A DNA stretch of 64,000 bases from Colwellia sp. 75C3 (GTDB lineage Bacteria; Pseudomonadota; Gammaproteobacteria; Enterobacterales; Alteromonadaceae), in assembly GCF_002836255.1 (NCBI RefSeq), contig NZ_PJAU01000032.1, positions 62,001 to 126,000 of the forward strand, read 5' to 3'. The position numbers and the translations under genes were made by a program. Below the pieces are notes generated by a model, which ran no database searches, was not told the origin of the DNA, and saw only the letters and a program-made list of their open reading frames with translations. This document shows, in pieces, positions 33,297 to 43,479 of this stretch; the first letter of the stretch is position 1, and each line of letters opens with the position of its first letter.

Positions 33297-33690
33297 CGTC
33301 ATCTTCGAAGTATCTTGTCGAAGATCCATTCCCTTAAAGTCCGTCATCTTCGAAATGTCTTGTCGCAGATTCATTCCCTTAAAGTCCGTCATCTTCGAAG
33401 TGTCTTATCGAAGATCCATTCCCTTTAAGCCCGTCATCTTCGAAGTGTCTTGTCGAAGATCCATTCCCTTTAAGTCCGTCATCTTCGAAGTGTCTTGTCG
33501 AAGATCCATTCCCTAAAGTCCGTCATCTTCGAAGTGTCTTATCGAAGATCCATTCACTTAAAGCCCGTCATCTTCGAAGTGTCTTGTCGCAGATCCATTC
33601 ACTTAAAGCCCGTCATCTTCGAAGTGTCTTGTCGCAGATCCATTCACTTAAAGTCCGTCATCTTCGAAGTATCTTGTCGAAGATCCATTG
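33297..33690. repeat. Nine-unit tandem array of a 45-bp hairpin repeat
   Basis: Nine consecutive units of about 45 bp, each containing CGTCATCTTCGAAG, then TGTCTTGTCGAAGATCCATT, with a spacer of CCCTTAAAGTC or close variants. Within each unit ATCTTCGA and TCGAAGAT form a hairpin. There are no unique spacers, so it is not a CRISPR array. It ends about 5 bp from the stop of the MFS gene, so mRNA of that gene would carry the array as its 3' end. Confidence 0.95.
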
Positions 33691-33694
33691 TCTT

Positions 33695-34882
33695 TTACTT
33701 TAATGGCGAAGAATTATAGCCCTGTAAGCGCCAGCACAATAAATAAATTAAACCATACAATATCATGCCGCCAGCAAGCACGCCGTTCCATGCGCCATAT
33801 TGCCAACAGGCAATTAAGTAAAAACCACCTAAACTACCGCCAACATAATAGTGTACAAGGTATAACGCCGTAGCGGTTGCTTTGGCTGTTTTAGCCTTTT
33901 GACTTACCCATGCATACGCAAGTGAATGAGTGAAAAAAGCGCCAGAGCCAATTAGTAATAGACCAATAAGCATCGCGTATAATGAATCATAAGCAGCGAC
34001 CCACATACCCATTGCACTTACCGTTGTGCCTAAGACCATGCCTTTAATTGGACTATACAATTGGCTCCACTTACCACTGAGTTTTGCCGTAATGGTACCG
34101 CTGAGATAACACAAAAAAATCATCGACGTTAAGCTGATAGATAGTGAATAAGGTGGCGCGATAAGACGAAATCCCATCACGGTATACAGATTAACGATCA
34201 ACGCAAAATTTAAACCGCCAATAAGCATAGCTAACCATAACTCACGCTGTTTTAAGTGACCAACCACCCTTTTATTATGATTACGAAATTGACCTTTTTG
34301 TGGGGTAAAATGTTGTTGCTTGGGTAACAGTCGACTAACTAAAATAGCGCCAAATAAACTGAGAATAGCCATACCAATAACGGCTATATTCAAGCCCCAA
34401 TATTCGGTAACAAAACCGCCGTATAAACGCCCAGAAATCCCCCCTAATGAATTCGCACTAATATAACCACCTACGGCAATCATAAACGCTTTTGGGGTGA
34501 ACTCTTCAGCCATATATGCAACAGCAACGGCGGCAAATCCCGCAAGAGAAATACCCATTACCCCGCGCGTTATCGTTAACATCATCAAGGAGTCTGTTAG
34601 TAACATTGCCATGCCCGTAAACGGCAATAAGAATAGACTTATCATCATCACTTTACGACGGCCAATAATTTCTGAACAGACCGCCCACGGAACCAATGTC
34701 AGTGCTAACGTTAACGTGGATGACGCAAGCAACCAATTCACTTCAATCGCACTGGCGTTAAATTTTTCAGCCATTAATGGCAGAATAGGTTGGAACATGT
34801 ACAGATTACAAAATACGAGGAAAGAGCCTAATGCTAAGGCAAAGCTAGCACGGTGATAAGCGGCTGTTTTTATTTCAATCAT
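33695..34882 (-). CDS. MFS transporter (YnfM-like)
   Basis: This 395-residue protein has twelve hydrophobic helices and the MFS signature after helix 2 (CSEIIGRRKVMMIS, about 68-81). N-terminal FCNLYMFQPILPLMAEKFNA matches the YnfM/arabinose-efflux-like subgroup. The substrate is unknown; though it neighbours the alpha-glucan locus it is divided from it by an array of repeats and likely transcribed separately. Its C-terminal residues (NSSPLK, stop at 33695) lie immediately beside the repeat array, which may have altered the original 3' end. Confidence 0.85.
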   Translation of the reverse strand: MIEIKTAAYHRASFALALGSFLVFCNLYMFQPILPLMAEKFNASAIEVNWLLASSTLTLALTLVPWAVCSEIIGRRKVMMISLFLLPFTGMAMLLTDSLMMLTITRGVMGISLAGFAAVAVAYMAEEFTPKAFMIAVGGYISANSLGGISGRLYGGFVTEYWGLNIAVIGMAILSLFGAILVSRLLPKQQHFTPQKGQFRNHNKRVVGHLKQRELWLAMLIGGLNFALIVNLYTVMGFRLIAPPYSLSISLTSMIFLCYLSGTITAKLSGKWSQLYSPIKGMVLGTTVSAMGMWVAAYDSLYAMLIGLLLIGSGAFFTHSLAYAWVSQKAKTAKATATALYLVHYYVGGSLGGFYLIACWQYGAWNGVLAGGMILYGLIYLLCWRLQGYNSSPLK

Positions 34883-34984
34883 GATGAGATGACACTTAGA
34901 AGGTGGCGTTCGATAACAAAGGCTATTTTACAACTGATACCAAGTTAAGGATACAAGATTAACAATGAAAACCGATAACAATAA

Positions 34985-35260
34985 TTACCTTTTCACCACC
35001 CTTTCAATAGCGGGTATCTCAAAAAAACTATTCTCACTGTAATTGTTTACTGCGGCTTTCAGGGAAGTACACGCAGCTTTACGTGCCTTGCGTTGATCAT
35101 TGGTTACACCAAAAACGCTAAAATGGGCATCATCCATTAAATTAATGGCTTCCGCTTTAGTAATAACAGCTAAAAATTCAGCCGTATTAATAAAGCCTTG
35201 AACTTTTTGTTGAGCAGTATAAATATACGAGGTCTTCTTTTCATGGCTACGCCCTTTACT
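34985..35260 (-). pseudogene. Small frameshifted gene or gene relic
   Basis: A 91-codon open stretch without a usable start encodes TSYIYTAQQKVQGFINTAEF and then LAVITKAEAINLMDDAHFSV, FGVTNDQRKARKAAC and more, ending VVKR-stop. The upstream 5' part appears in another frame (ECNAIFKVKGVAMK), joined at ATGAAAAGAAGACC, which suggests a single-base change in the A/G run. I do not recognise the family. The protein-like composition is the only evidence. Confidence 0.4.
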
Positions 35261-35528
35261 TTAAAGATAGCGTTGCATTCACCACTTGAACTCAAGGCAA
35301 TAAGAATAGCTTATCAGCTGAAGATTTGATGGCGATTAAAATAACTATCTAAAGCTCACTAATACCACATTGCTGACCTAATTTAGATACGTATTTGTCA
35401 CAATAAATAGACCGCTTCGCCATCACAGCGGTCATAGAGACATTACATCAAAGCGACTAAAGGTTATTAACTTTAAAGGCAGTTATTAAGCACAAAGAAG
35501 ATGTAGGTAATTCAATCGAAACAAATAA

Positions 35529-37703
35529 TTAAATACGTCCATCAACTAAACAAGGGCTTTGTTTCCACTTAACTAACCAGATTAATATATCGCTTGCAGG
35601 CATGGGCTTAGCGATGCCATACCCTTGTGCGATGTAACTACCCAAAGATAGTAATAGCGCTCCATGTTGGGGTGTTTCTACCCCTTCGGCAATTACTTTA
35701 AGATTAAAGACCTTAGCTAATTCAATGATACCTTGAATAATCGCTTTGTCATCGGTATCCATCAACATGTCTTTAATGAACGATTGATCTATTTTTAAAT
35801 ATTTAGCGGGTAAACGCTTTAAATACGTTAATGATGAATAACCTGTACCAAAATCATCAATTGAAAAGCTTACTCCTAATTGACTACAAGCATTCATCAC
35901 ACTTGATACTAATTCAATGTCTTTGAGTGCACTACTTTCTAAAATTTCAAAATCAAGACTTTCAGCTTTAAAATCAGGATACTGATCAATCATCTCCTTC
36001 AAATCACTAACGAATGCAGCATGCTGTAGATGCAGCGGACTGATATTTACACTGATTGGAATATTAGCCCCTAATAACTGCCAATGATGTGATTGTTGCA
36101 AGGCTGTTTTTATAACCCACCTTCCTATTTCAATATCTAATAAGTCATGCTCAACCGCGGGTAAAAACAGTGCAGGTGCAAGTATTCCTCTCTCTGGATG
36201 ATTCCAACGAATTAACGCCTCAACACCAACTAATTCATTCGTTCTAAGGTCCACTTTAGGTTGATAATAAAGTAAAAACTCATCGTCTTTTAACGCTTGA
36301 GCTATTCTTTTTAGCTCCACATTACGGTGTTTAACCGCCTCATCTTTTTCTATATCAAAAGTATAACTTCGATTTTTGCCTTTTTGCTTTGCTATATACA
36401 TAGCTTGATCTGCATGCCTTAATAACTGGTCTGGGCTAGCATTATCAAGCGGATAAAATGTAACACCTATACTGGCAGTAATTTTCAACAACTTTTTGTT
36501 AACTCTAAGCGTAACAGAAACTGATTCAAGCATACGTGACAAAACTTCATTACATTCGGAAGGATCAGACAGATCGTCAATTACGGCGACAAATTCATCA
36601 CCGCCAAAACGCGATAAAGTATCTCCCTCTCTAAGCGCATGTTTTAATTGGTTAGCCACTTTTTTCAATAATTCGTCACCAACATCGTGTCCATGACTGT
36701 CATTAACTTCTTTAAATCCATCTAAATCAATAAACGCAATTGCCACAAACTTTTCATTACGTGTACTTTTTGTTACTGCCTGTTCAATTCTGTCTGCTAA
36801 TAAATTTCTATTCGGCAATCCGGTCAATTGATCGTAGTGTGCTGAAAGTTTTAACGCTGTGTTTGCATCTGCCAAATCAAGGTTACTTTTTTCTAGTTTC
36901 CTTTGGTTCGCTTTCTGCTCACTAATATCTTGAAAAATACCGGCTAGGCGAATAGGAATTCCTGCTTCGAGGGTAACGGTGCAAGTGGTTCTTATGTCTA
37001 TTTTTTTCCCCTTGGTGGTATAAGTTTCTAACTCAAGATCATAACCTATGCCATTATTAACGGCCTTATCCAGTGCAGTGGAAATTATATCTTTAGATTC
37101 AGGTAAAAAATAACCAACACCTGCATCTACTGTAGGATTAAATTCTTCTGGCGAAGTATCATGTATACGGTAGGTTTCATCTGTCCAAAACAAATCACCT
37201 GTTTTAAGATCTAACTTCCACCCGCCTAACTTACCCACTTGTTGTGATTCGTTTAACAATTGACTGGCAACAATCATCCGCTCTTCATTATTTTTTCGTT
37301 CAGTAATATCTAAGTGCGTTCCAATCATGCGTATTGGATTACCTACATCATCTCGCTCGACTACTTTTCCTGAGGCCTGTACCCAAACATAGTGCCCAGA
37401 TTTATGCATCATGCGAGCTTCAACCTGATAAAGTTCTAACTCTTCTTTAAAATGCTGCGCTAGTAAGTTTTTGGCTTTTATTAAGTCATCAGGGTGCAGA
37501 TTAGTTGACCAAGTATCAAATTGAATGGGTTGTAATTCATTAACGCTATAACCAATAATCTCAGCCCAGCGCTCATTGAATGTTAATTCTCCTGTTTGAA
37601 CCTGCCAATCCCATATGCCCACACCTGTTGCATTAATAACAAGTTCTAAAGGTTCGCTATTATTATCTTGTTGATTCTTATCTTGTGAGCCTTTGAATAT
37701 CAA
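35529..37703 (-). CDS. PAS-PAS-GGDEF-EAL cyclic-di-GMP turnover protein
   Basis: This 724-residue cytosolic protein has two PAS/PAC domains (about 20-140 and 145-270; MIGTHLDITERK and LAGIFQDISEQK end them), a GGDEF domain (about 290-450) with intact SRFGGDEF, and an EAL domain (about 465-715) with VEALIRWNHPERG, DDFGTGYSSLTYLKRLP and VIAEGVET. Both catalytic motifs are complete, so it could make or degrade c-di-GMP, with the balance set by PAS sensing. It has no membrane segment. It appears monocistronic, with the transposase region upstream. Target process cannot be inferred. Confidence 0.93.
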   Translation of the reverse strand: MIFKGSQDKNQQDNNSEPLELVINATGVGIWDWQVQTGELTFNERWAEIIGYSVNELQPIQFDTWSTNLHPDDLIKAKNLLAQHFKEELELYQVEARMMHKSGHYVWVQASGKVVERDDVGNPIRMIGTHLDITERKNNEERMIVASQLLNESQQVGKLGGWKLDLKTGDLFWTDETYRIHDTSPEEFNPTVDAGVGYFLPESKDIISTALDKAVNNGIGYDLELETYTTKGKKIDIRTTCTVTLEAGIPIRLAGIFQDISEQKANQRKLEKSNLDLADANTALKLSAHYDQLTGLPNRNLLADRIEQAVTKSTRNEKFVAIAFIDLDGFKEVNDSHGHDVGDELLKKVANQLKHALREGDTLSRFGGDEFVAVIDDLSDPSECNEVLSRMLESVSVTLRVNKKLLKITASIGVTFYPLDNASPDQLLRHADQAMYIAKQKGKNRSYTFDIEKDEAVKHRNVELKRIAQALKDDEFLLYYQPKVDLRTNELVGVEALIRWNHPERGILAPALFLPAVEHDLLDIEIGRWVIKTALQQSHHWQLLGANIPISVNISPLHLQHAAFVSDLKEMIDQYPDFKAESLDFEILESSALKDIELVSSVMNACSQLGVSFSIDDFGTGYSSLTYLKRLPAKYLKIDQSFIKDMLMDTDDKAIIQGIIELAKVFNLKVIAEGVETPQHGALLLSLGSYIAQGYGIAKPMPASDILIWLVKWKQSPCLVDGRI

Positions 37704-37965
37704 ACGACTTTCCTAGTGTAATTTATGGTTAAAGTTAATTAAGATCATTGAAACGTTTCACTCTTTAACTATAGACATCCTTATCAAAAATATGACTAAT
37801 TAAGCTCAAAAGCTAAGAAGGCAGATATTAAGGTATGAAATTGAAAAGTTTGCCTTAGTTAATCTGCCCTCGTTCAATGAGGTAACTATAACTTGTCTCA
37901 TTAGAAAATATGTTCCAACAACGTTATTAACTATGCCACCCATGATAACTAATATTAACTATTAA

Positions 37966-38510
37966 CTATTAACTATGCCACCCATGATAGCTACAAGTAA
38001 TAATGACAAGCCAGTTGCTGCCTTTTTAGCTTATTAAAATATTGATTAATAAAGTAAGTCGCTTCTATTTAGGTATTATCACAACTATTTTCTCAATACA
38101 TCGAATTTTAGCCGAGATAAATCGACCACTTTAAAATAGCATTAGTTTACGTCTTATTAATAAAAGTACTTATGCGCTATTCAAGCAGAGCTGAGCATTA
38201 GTTATCCCGTGTGCTCGTTGCAAACCAACATGCTCGCTATTAACTATGCCACCCATGATAACTACAAGTAATAATGACAAGCCAGTTGCTACCTTTTTAG
38301 CTTATTAAAATATTGATTAATAAAGTAAGTCGCTTCTATTTAGGTATTATCACAACTATTTTCTCAATACATCGAATTTTAGCCGAGATAAATCGACCAC
38401 TTTAAAATAGCATTAGTTTACGTCTTATTAATAAAAGTACTTATGCGCTATTCAAGCAGAGCTGAGCATTAGTTATCCCGTGTGCTCGTTGCAAACCAAC
38501 ATGCTCGCTA
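37966..38510. repeat. 271-bp tandem duplication at the 3' end of the transposase gene
   Basis: The segment from CTATTAACTATGCCACCC to AACATGCTCGCT occurs at 37966-38236 and again at 38237-38508, with only about two substitutions. The second copy includes the last 20-odd codons of the transposase; the first is a detached copy of the same codons and the element end. The end motif GCCACCCATGATA also occurs at about 37936, 37977 and 38248. Confidence 0.9.
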
Positions 38511-39421
38511 AATTCACATAAATGTTCGGCCGTGCCAACAGCACCTGTGAAGATACTTTCAAAATCTGTAGTGAGTTTTAACCAGCTTTCATCATTGATG
38601 TGAAGCCTAGCTAGAATATTTGCTGTTTTACTGGTGATAGCACCACGTTTATCATCACGCAAGATGCGGCCTGTTTCATCAACCAGTGTTAAGTAATCTA
38701 GTAAGCTAAAACGAATACCTGTGAGTTTATGTTGGTGTTCGTTACCAGTAAAAGGTAATAACCCTGTAGGTTGTTCGCCTTTTATCGCTGCTTGTATCCG
38801 TAATTGAATACTGGTGAAGTCTGACTGCTCTGGTGTGGGCGCAATGCCTGCGCGTACTGGGTTTAAGTCAACATAAGCCATGCACGACAGTAAAGCGCCC
38901 TCATCAAGCAGTGCTTGTGATTTAAAGCGCCCTTCCCAAAAATGTCCCGTACATTGGTCTTCTCGATTAGCTTGTCGGGCTATCGGCTCATTCAATGAGC
39001 GCATAAACCAACTGATATCGATTAAACGTTTTTTATAAATCTCGGCAGTACTTTCAACCATCGCAAGTTGAAATTTATCAAGCGGTTGTTTATGTTGATA
39101 TTGCCGCGTGAGATAGGTGCCTTTGAATAACTGATGCCAACGCCTAAGTACTTCATCAGTAGACCAACTCTTTACTTGGTCAGTATCAACATGTAGCACG
39201 ATATGTAAATGATTATGCATCACAGCATGGGCACAAATATTGATAGCAAATACTTGTGCTAATTGAAATAGTCTCTTTTCAATCCATGTCCGTCTATGTT
39301 CAAAACTGACACCCGTTTCCTTATCTATTCCACATAAAAAAGCCTTTCGTACCGTACGACTGCAAATGTGATAATACGGGGTATCTAATAAACTTATTTG
39401 TTGTGAACGAGGCTTAGGCAT
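38441..39421 (-). mobile_element. REP-associated tyrosine (HUH, Y1) transposase
   Basis: A 326-residue transposase of the TnpA-REP/IS200-like group. The HUH motif reads HNHLHIVL (His pair about residue 71-73 from the chosen ATG); TGHFWEGRFKSQALL and CMAYVDLNPVRAGIA are highly conserved in this family. It cuts single-stranded DNA using a tyrosine, and moves REP-type palindromes. The start ATG 39421 is chosen over upstream TTG/GTG codons; no strong RBS is present. Element ends carry GCCACCCATGATAACT on one side and GTTATTATGGGTGGC on the other. A tandem duplication lies at the 3' end and a detached copy of the 5' end at 41003-41096. Confidence 0.88.
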
Positions 39422-39505
39422 TTCAATCACCAACTTAACAAAGGTAAATTAACCTTAGTTTAGTGATTGAAATATGCACAAGTTATTATGGGTGGCCTGA
39501 TAAGT
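39412..39505. repeat. Transposase-element left end, copy A
   Basis: This 94-bp segment (transposase start codon, upstream sequence, GTTATTATGGGTGGC and CTGATAAGTT) is repeated with few changes at 41003-41096 in the same orientation. Confidence 0.85.
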
Positions 39506-39746
39506 TTCAATATAAAATATTCTTCATTTCAACATGACTTTCTGCACAATTTATAAAACTCCAAATAGATAATTGGTTGGCATAATAAGATGCAATTTGC
39601 GAGTGGTTATATAGGATTCTAATTATGTTGACTATCACTCATGTTATTACACATTAAAATCAGATAGTTAACAATTTTCATCAAAAAATATTTTATAAGG
39701 TATGTTAATTGCTATTGCCTTTAATACAGCTTTAAAGGAGAAAGAT

Positions 39747-40886
39747 ATGTGCTCAAAACAAATTAATGCTTTGACAGGAGTCCGTGGAATTGCAGCTCTT
39801 TGGGTGGTTGTTCTTCACGGTGCTAATTATACTAACGTTTCCACTTTACTACCTGAATGGACAAGCAACTTGATCAATAAAGGCTGGCTCGGTGTTGATC
39901 TGTTTTTTATATTGAGTGGCTTTGTAATAGCATACGTACATCAGAAAGATTTTTACAGACTCAATTATTCTCTAATAACTAAGTTTTTGAAGCTTCGGTT
40001 AGCCAGAATTTATCCTGCCCATCTTGCTGCAACACTCATACTGCTTCCAATTGTTGTCGGGGCTAGTGTTTTTTCTATCTACAGTTTATCGCAAGGAACT
40101 TATGCCAGTTATGACCTTAAGCGCTTATTGTTCAGTATCACTCTTACAAATGGTTGGGGCATTCCTGACAGTAATGGCTGGAATTTTCCATCTTGGTCTG
40201 TTGCTTCGGAGTGGTTCGCTTACTTAATGTTCCCACCAATCGCCTGGGCCTTTAATAAAATAAAATCAGCTAAATTTTTTATTACTCTCATTGTACTTAT
40301 TTTTTTCATCATGCACTTAGCGGCAATCACCATGAACGATGCTTCCCAATATATGCCACAAGCGCAATGGATTTTACTTCGAGTAGCCTCTGAATTTATT
40401 ATAGGCTGTTGTTTATTTAACATATTCACTCAGGTTCCCCAAATATTGTGTACTGACACTGCTGCTGTCAGCATTATAGGAATAATTATTTTCGTTTGCA
40501 TTATTGGGCTTCCTGCCTTCTTCGACGGCCTTATCATCATTCTTTTTAGCCTACTTATTTTGAACCTCAGCCGAGCTAATGGCTTTGTTGCTAGAGTTTT
40601 ATCTGGCAATATAATGATCTACTTAGGCCGCATTTCATACTCAATTTATTTAACACATTTCACAGTTCTGATCGTTTTTAACCAAGTGTTAAAACGAACT
40701 AATTTTATTGAACAATCAAGTATTGAATATCTATTACTTTTCTATACTGGCTATATCACAATCTCTATTCTTTCAGGAAACGTGTTGTTTTCTCTGATTG
40801 AAAATCCTTGTCGTCGTTTATTAAGAACTAACTGGATTGAAAAATCATCAAAAGCAGTTTATAACAAAACAGAAAACACCATATAA
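39747..40886 (+). CDS. Acyltransferase 3 family membrane protein (OafA/YrhL-like)
   Basis: A protein of about 379 residues with ten to eleven helices. The family signature NALTGVRGIAALWVVVLHG begins at residue 6 and includes the proposed catalytic His; FFILSGFVIAYVHQ follows. The start ATG 39747 is selected because AAGGAG lies 6 nt before it and the signature then falls at the usual place. These enzymes O-acylate sugars of lipopolysaccharide, exopolysaccharide or peptidoglycan. The gene sits alone between two direct copies of the transposase element end, so it may have entered as a passenger. No polysaccharide genes are nearby. Confidence 0.88.
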   Translation: MCSKQINALTGVRGIAALWVVVLHGANYTNVSTLLPEWTSNLINKGWLGVDLFFILSGFVIAYVHQKDFYRLNYSLITKFLKLRLARIYPAHLAATLILLPIVVGASVFSIYSLSQGTYASYDLKRLLFSITLTNGWGIPDSNGWNFPSWSVASEWFAYLMFPPIAWAFNKIKSAKFFITLIVLIFFIMHLAAITMNDASQYMPQAQWILLRVASEFIIGCCLFNIFTQVPQILCTDTAAVSIIGIIIFVCIIGLPAFFDGLIIILFSLLILNLSRANGFVARVLSGNIMIYLGRISYSIYLTHFTVLIVFNQVLKRTNFIEQSSIEYLLLFYTGYITISILSGNVLFSLIENPCRRLLRTNWIEKSSKAVYNKTENTI

Positions 40887-41002
40887 AGTTCATAAAGAGG
40901 TCTTGGCTTTTCCCCTATAGGCATCATGGTGCTAAAAGTCAGGATGTTGTGGCTTAGTAATATTAGCCATAACTTTGTCAGCTTCTGAGGCGCGATGATA
41001 GC

Positions 41003-41096
41003 GCTTAGGCATTTCATTCACCAACTTAACAAAGGTAAATAAGCTTAGTTTAGTGATTGAAATATGCATAAGTTATTATGGGTGGCCTGATAAGTT
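41003..41096. repeat. Transposase-element left end, copy B
   Basis: Matches 39412-39505 including GTTATTATGGGTGGC and the first codons of the transposase gene, but no transposase body follows. With copy A it brackets the acyltransferase gene as a direct repeat. Confidence 0.85.
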
Positions 41097-41171
41097 CAGC
41101 ACCCCCCATCCTTAAAGCTAATGCCATTAATTGACAGTCAACTCGCTTTGACAGGCTAAAATTCTCTCAAA

Positions 41172-42845
41172 CTAATTAATGACGGGTTCTACGTTGATTT
41201 CATTCTCAAGCCATTTTATTTTAGTTGCCTCATGATTACGTTTAAAAGCACAGGTTTTAGTCGATATTTCAATATTTACACCTGACAGTATTGATTGGTT
41301 TACTGATAGTTCCAAATCAACTAAATGTTCACTTATTTTATCCCTTTTTTCTAACCAGTTTTTATTTAGACTACCTAAGAGCACTAAGTGTTGTTTTAAT
41401 GCTTTATTAATACGATCTATTTTCGAAGGGTCGATAGTGTTTTGAGTATTACAGCTTGCTAGTAATTTATATATTTTAGGCAGTCGCCTGATTAGTTTAT
41501 TCGCTAGTTCATCCGCAATAATCCGTAACTCTTCTACTGTGTCGACCCAATAATTAAAATTTATGTGGGTCAAAGCGCCGCCAGCAGAACCAAGTGTACC
41601 CACATTAACTACGCCTCCGGTGTGCACGAATGTACTAAATATTTTTCCATCCGCTTTTTCATTGTCAATATTACCTACCCACAAATTACCTTCAACTATA
41701 ATTTGGCTATGCGAAATATATTGTGCCACCTTAATATCATTTTTAGCGAAAATATCGGCATATTGAACAAACTGGGCAATAACATCACCATTAGCATGAA
41801 GCACAACACTGTTCTCTAGTTCATCTTCTATCGATATTTGACGACCAATAACACCCTGAGCAATAGATATATTTCCGCCAGAGGAAATCATCGCCGATTC
41901 AACGACTCCGCCTATAACAATATCTTCACTCGCATACAATTCCATACCTTCGCGAACATTTCCTTTAACAAAAATAGAACCATCAAAACGGATATTGCCT
42001 GTGCCTACATCTATATCTTCAATTTCTAGTAGATTACTCACACTAACACTATTATCTAAATGCTTTGGCATACCATCAATGGCAGCGATAATAATATTAT
42101 TTTTTTCATCTAAAAAAGATGATCCTTCGGCTTCTTCTATAACACAGACTTTACCGGGTACTGCTTCAATAACTTTTCCAACAATATTAAAACCATTAAT
42201 ACCGGCGGTTGGTTTAATTAACATGGCTAATTTTGTCTCTGCTTTGACGAAAACTAAATCGCCCAGTTCACGCATATCAACATTGCCATTATCGAGTTCT
42301 TTAGGTGCTAAAATTCGCTCGGACGGATCATCAACCAAATATTTTATATAACCATCTATACCAGCGGTGCTAAGCACCCCTTTGGCTATTTCTGTCGATA
42401 ACGTTTTTCCTGCTTGAAGCACCTGTCCTGAATTGACAATATTAATTAGGTTTTCTTTAATAATGCCTTTAGTTATTTTGTGCTCTTTTAACGCATCGAC
42501 AATATCTGAATTTTCAATATGTTTACCGCCATAGCCCGCTTTAAGCTCTATAGTGGCAGACATATTTTCTGGCGCTATAGTGAGCGTAACCGAAGCATCA
42601 ACAGCATTGGCAATGATGGAAGAAATACAAACATTATCTTCTTGCTCTTCATCTTTAGCGGCGTTTGTCACTTCTGCTAGAAGTGATTCCATTGCGCCAT
42701 CAATGAGTAAAAAAGTAGAGTACTGAGATGATTTAAACGCCTTTTGCATTTTTTTTAGATCAGCTTTAGGCTTCCCCTCCATTGGAGTCAGGGTCATTAA
42801 CAAATCTTTTTCTTCATTTTCAATGGTTAGCGTGATATCGCACAT
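41172..42845 (-). CDS. FapA-family (DUF342) protein
   Basis: A 557-residue soluble protein of the DUF342/FapA family. The N-terminal half is an alpha/beta domain; the middle (about 200-420) is a right-handed beta-helix rich in G-x-I/V repeats (GNIRFDGSIFVKGNVREGME, EDIVIGGVVESAMISSGGNI); the C-terminus (about 440-520) is coiled. FapA is named flagellar assembly protein A; members associate with polar assembly factors and some act in pilus or surface-organelle control. No flagellar gene lies nearby, so the present role is open. It appears monocistronic. Confidence 0.82.
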   Translation of the reverse strand: MCDITLTIENEEKDLLMTLTPMEGKPKADLKKMQKAFKSSQYSTFLLIDGAMESLLAEVTNAAKDEEQEDNVCISSIIANAVDASVTLTIAPENMSATIELKAGYGGKHIENSDIVDALKEHKITKGIIKENLINIVNSGQVLQAGKTLSTEIAKGVLSTAGIDGYIKYLVDDPSERILAPKELDNGNVDMRELGDLVFVKAETKLAMLIKPTAGINGFNIVGKVIEAVPGKVCVIEEAEGSSFLDEKNNIIIAAIDGMPKHLDNSVSVSNLLEIEDIDVGTGNIRFDGSIFVKGNVREGMELYASEDIVIGGVVESAMISSGGNISIAQGVIGRQISIEDELENSVVLHANGDVIAQFVQYADIFAKNDIKVAQYISHSQIIVEGNLWVGNIDNEKADGKIFSTFVHTGGVVNVGTLGSAGGALTHINFNYWVDTVEELRIIADELANKLIRRLPKIYKLLASCNTQNTIDPSKIDRINKALKQHLVLLGSLNKNWLEKRDKISEHLVDLELSVNQSILSGVNIEISTKTCAFKRNHEATKIKWLENEINVEPVIN

Positions 42846-43479
42846 ATATGATTCATCTATTATTTTTAAAAAATTATAGTATTCGGTGTAGCTTGCTTCA
42901 CGTCGGTGTTAGTTAATGCTTTTGCTAGCGTTGCTCACTGGAGTACGAAATTGCACCAATCTTGTTTGATACAACTAAAGTACTCCTAAAAGATCTAGAT
43001 TACAAAGACATAGCTTATTAAAAATTAATGGCTGCCTGTAACAGTTACGTGGGAGTGTGTGCCAATAAGAAAAGCTAACGCTATCCCACTTAAGTGTCAC
43101 CAAGGTTCAAACTTTATAATAGAGAAGCCTAAATAGAGTCCAGAACCAGCAACATTACATAAAAAAAACCAAACGATAAAAACTAACCTTATCAATATAA
43201 TACATAGACAGTGGGCATATGTACCATCACTAAAAATCACGCATAAATTAGCCGTAACTGGCGTATGCCCGATGATTTGTCATGAAACTCAGGTAATAAT
43301 TAGCATAGAGACAATTACCTGACGCTACTTTTTATTGAGTGAATTAACAAGCAGCGGTGATTTCTACGTGTCATTGAAATAGGGTTTAGCTTGTATCGCG
43401 CATCAGCTTTCAAGCGAATTTTTAGCTATTAACACCGTGGATTTTTATTTTACTATTTACGACAAAAAGGGAGATTACT
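42846..43479. other. Intergenic region, 634 bp
   Basis: Between divergent fapA-like and cytochrome b genes. I see two inverted repeats (GGGCATATG / CGTATGCCC at about 43212-43270, and CAGGTAAT / ATTACCTG at 43290-43321), and AAAGGGAG, the RBS of the cytochrome gene, at the end. No gene, tRNA or mobile element is recognised. Confidence 0.5.

Noticed and set aside
33297-33690. Possible CRISPR array
   Set aside because: Units are contiguous 45-bp repeats with no variable spacers and no cas genes nearby.
33495-33719. Plus-strand 74-codon frame
   Set aside because: Translation of the hairpin repeat array; overlaps the MFS gene end.
43212-43321. Inverted repeats as an RNA gene or riboswitch
   Set aside because: Arms are short and far apart; no known riboswitch pattern is seen and no T-tract follows.
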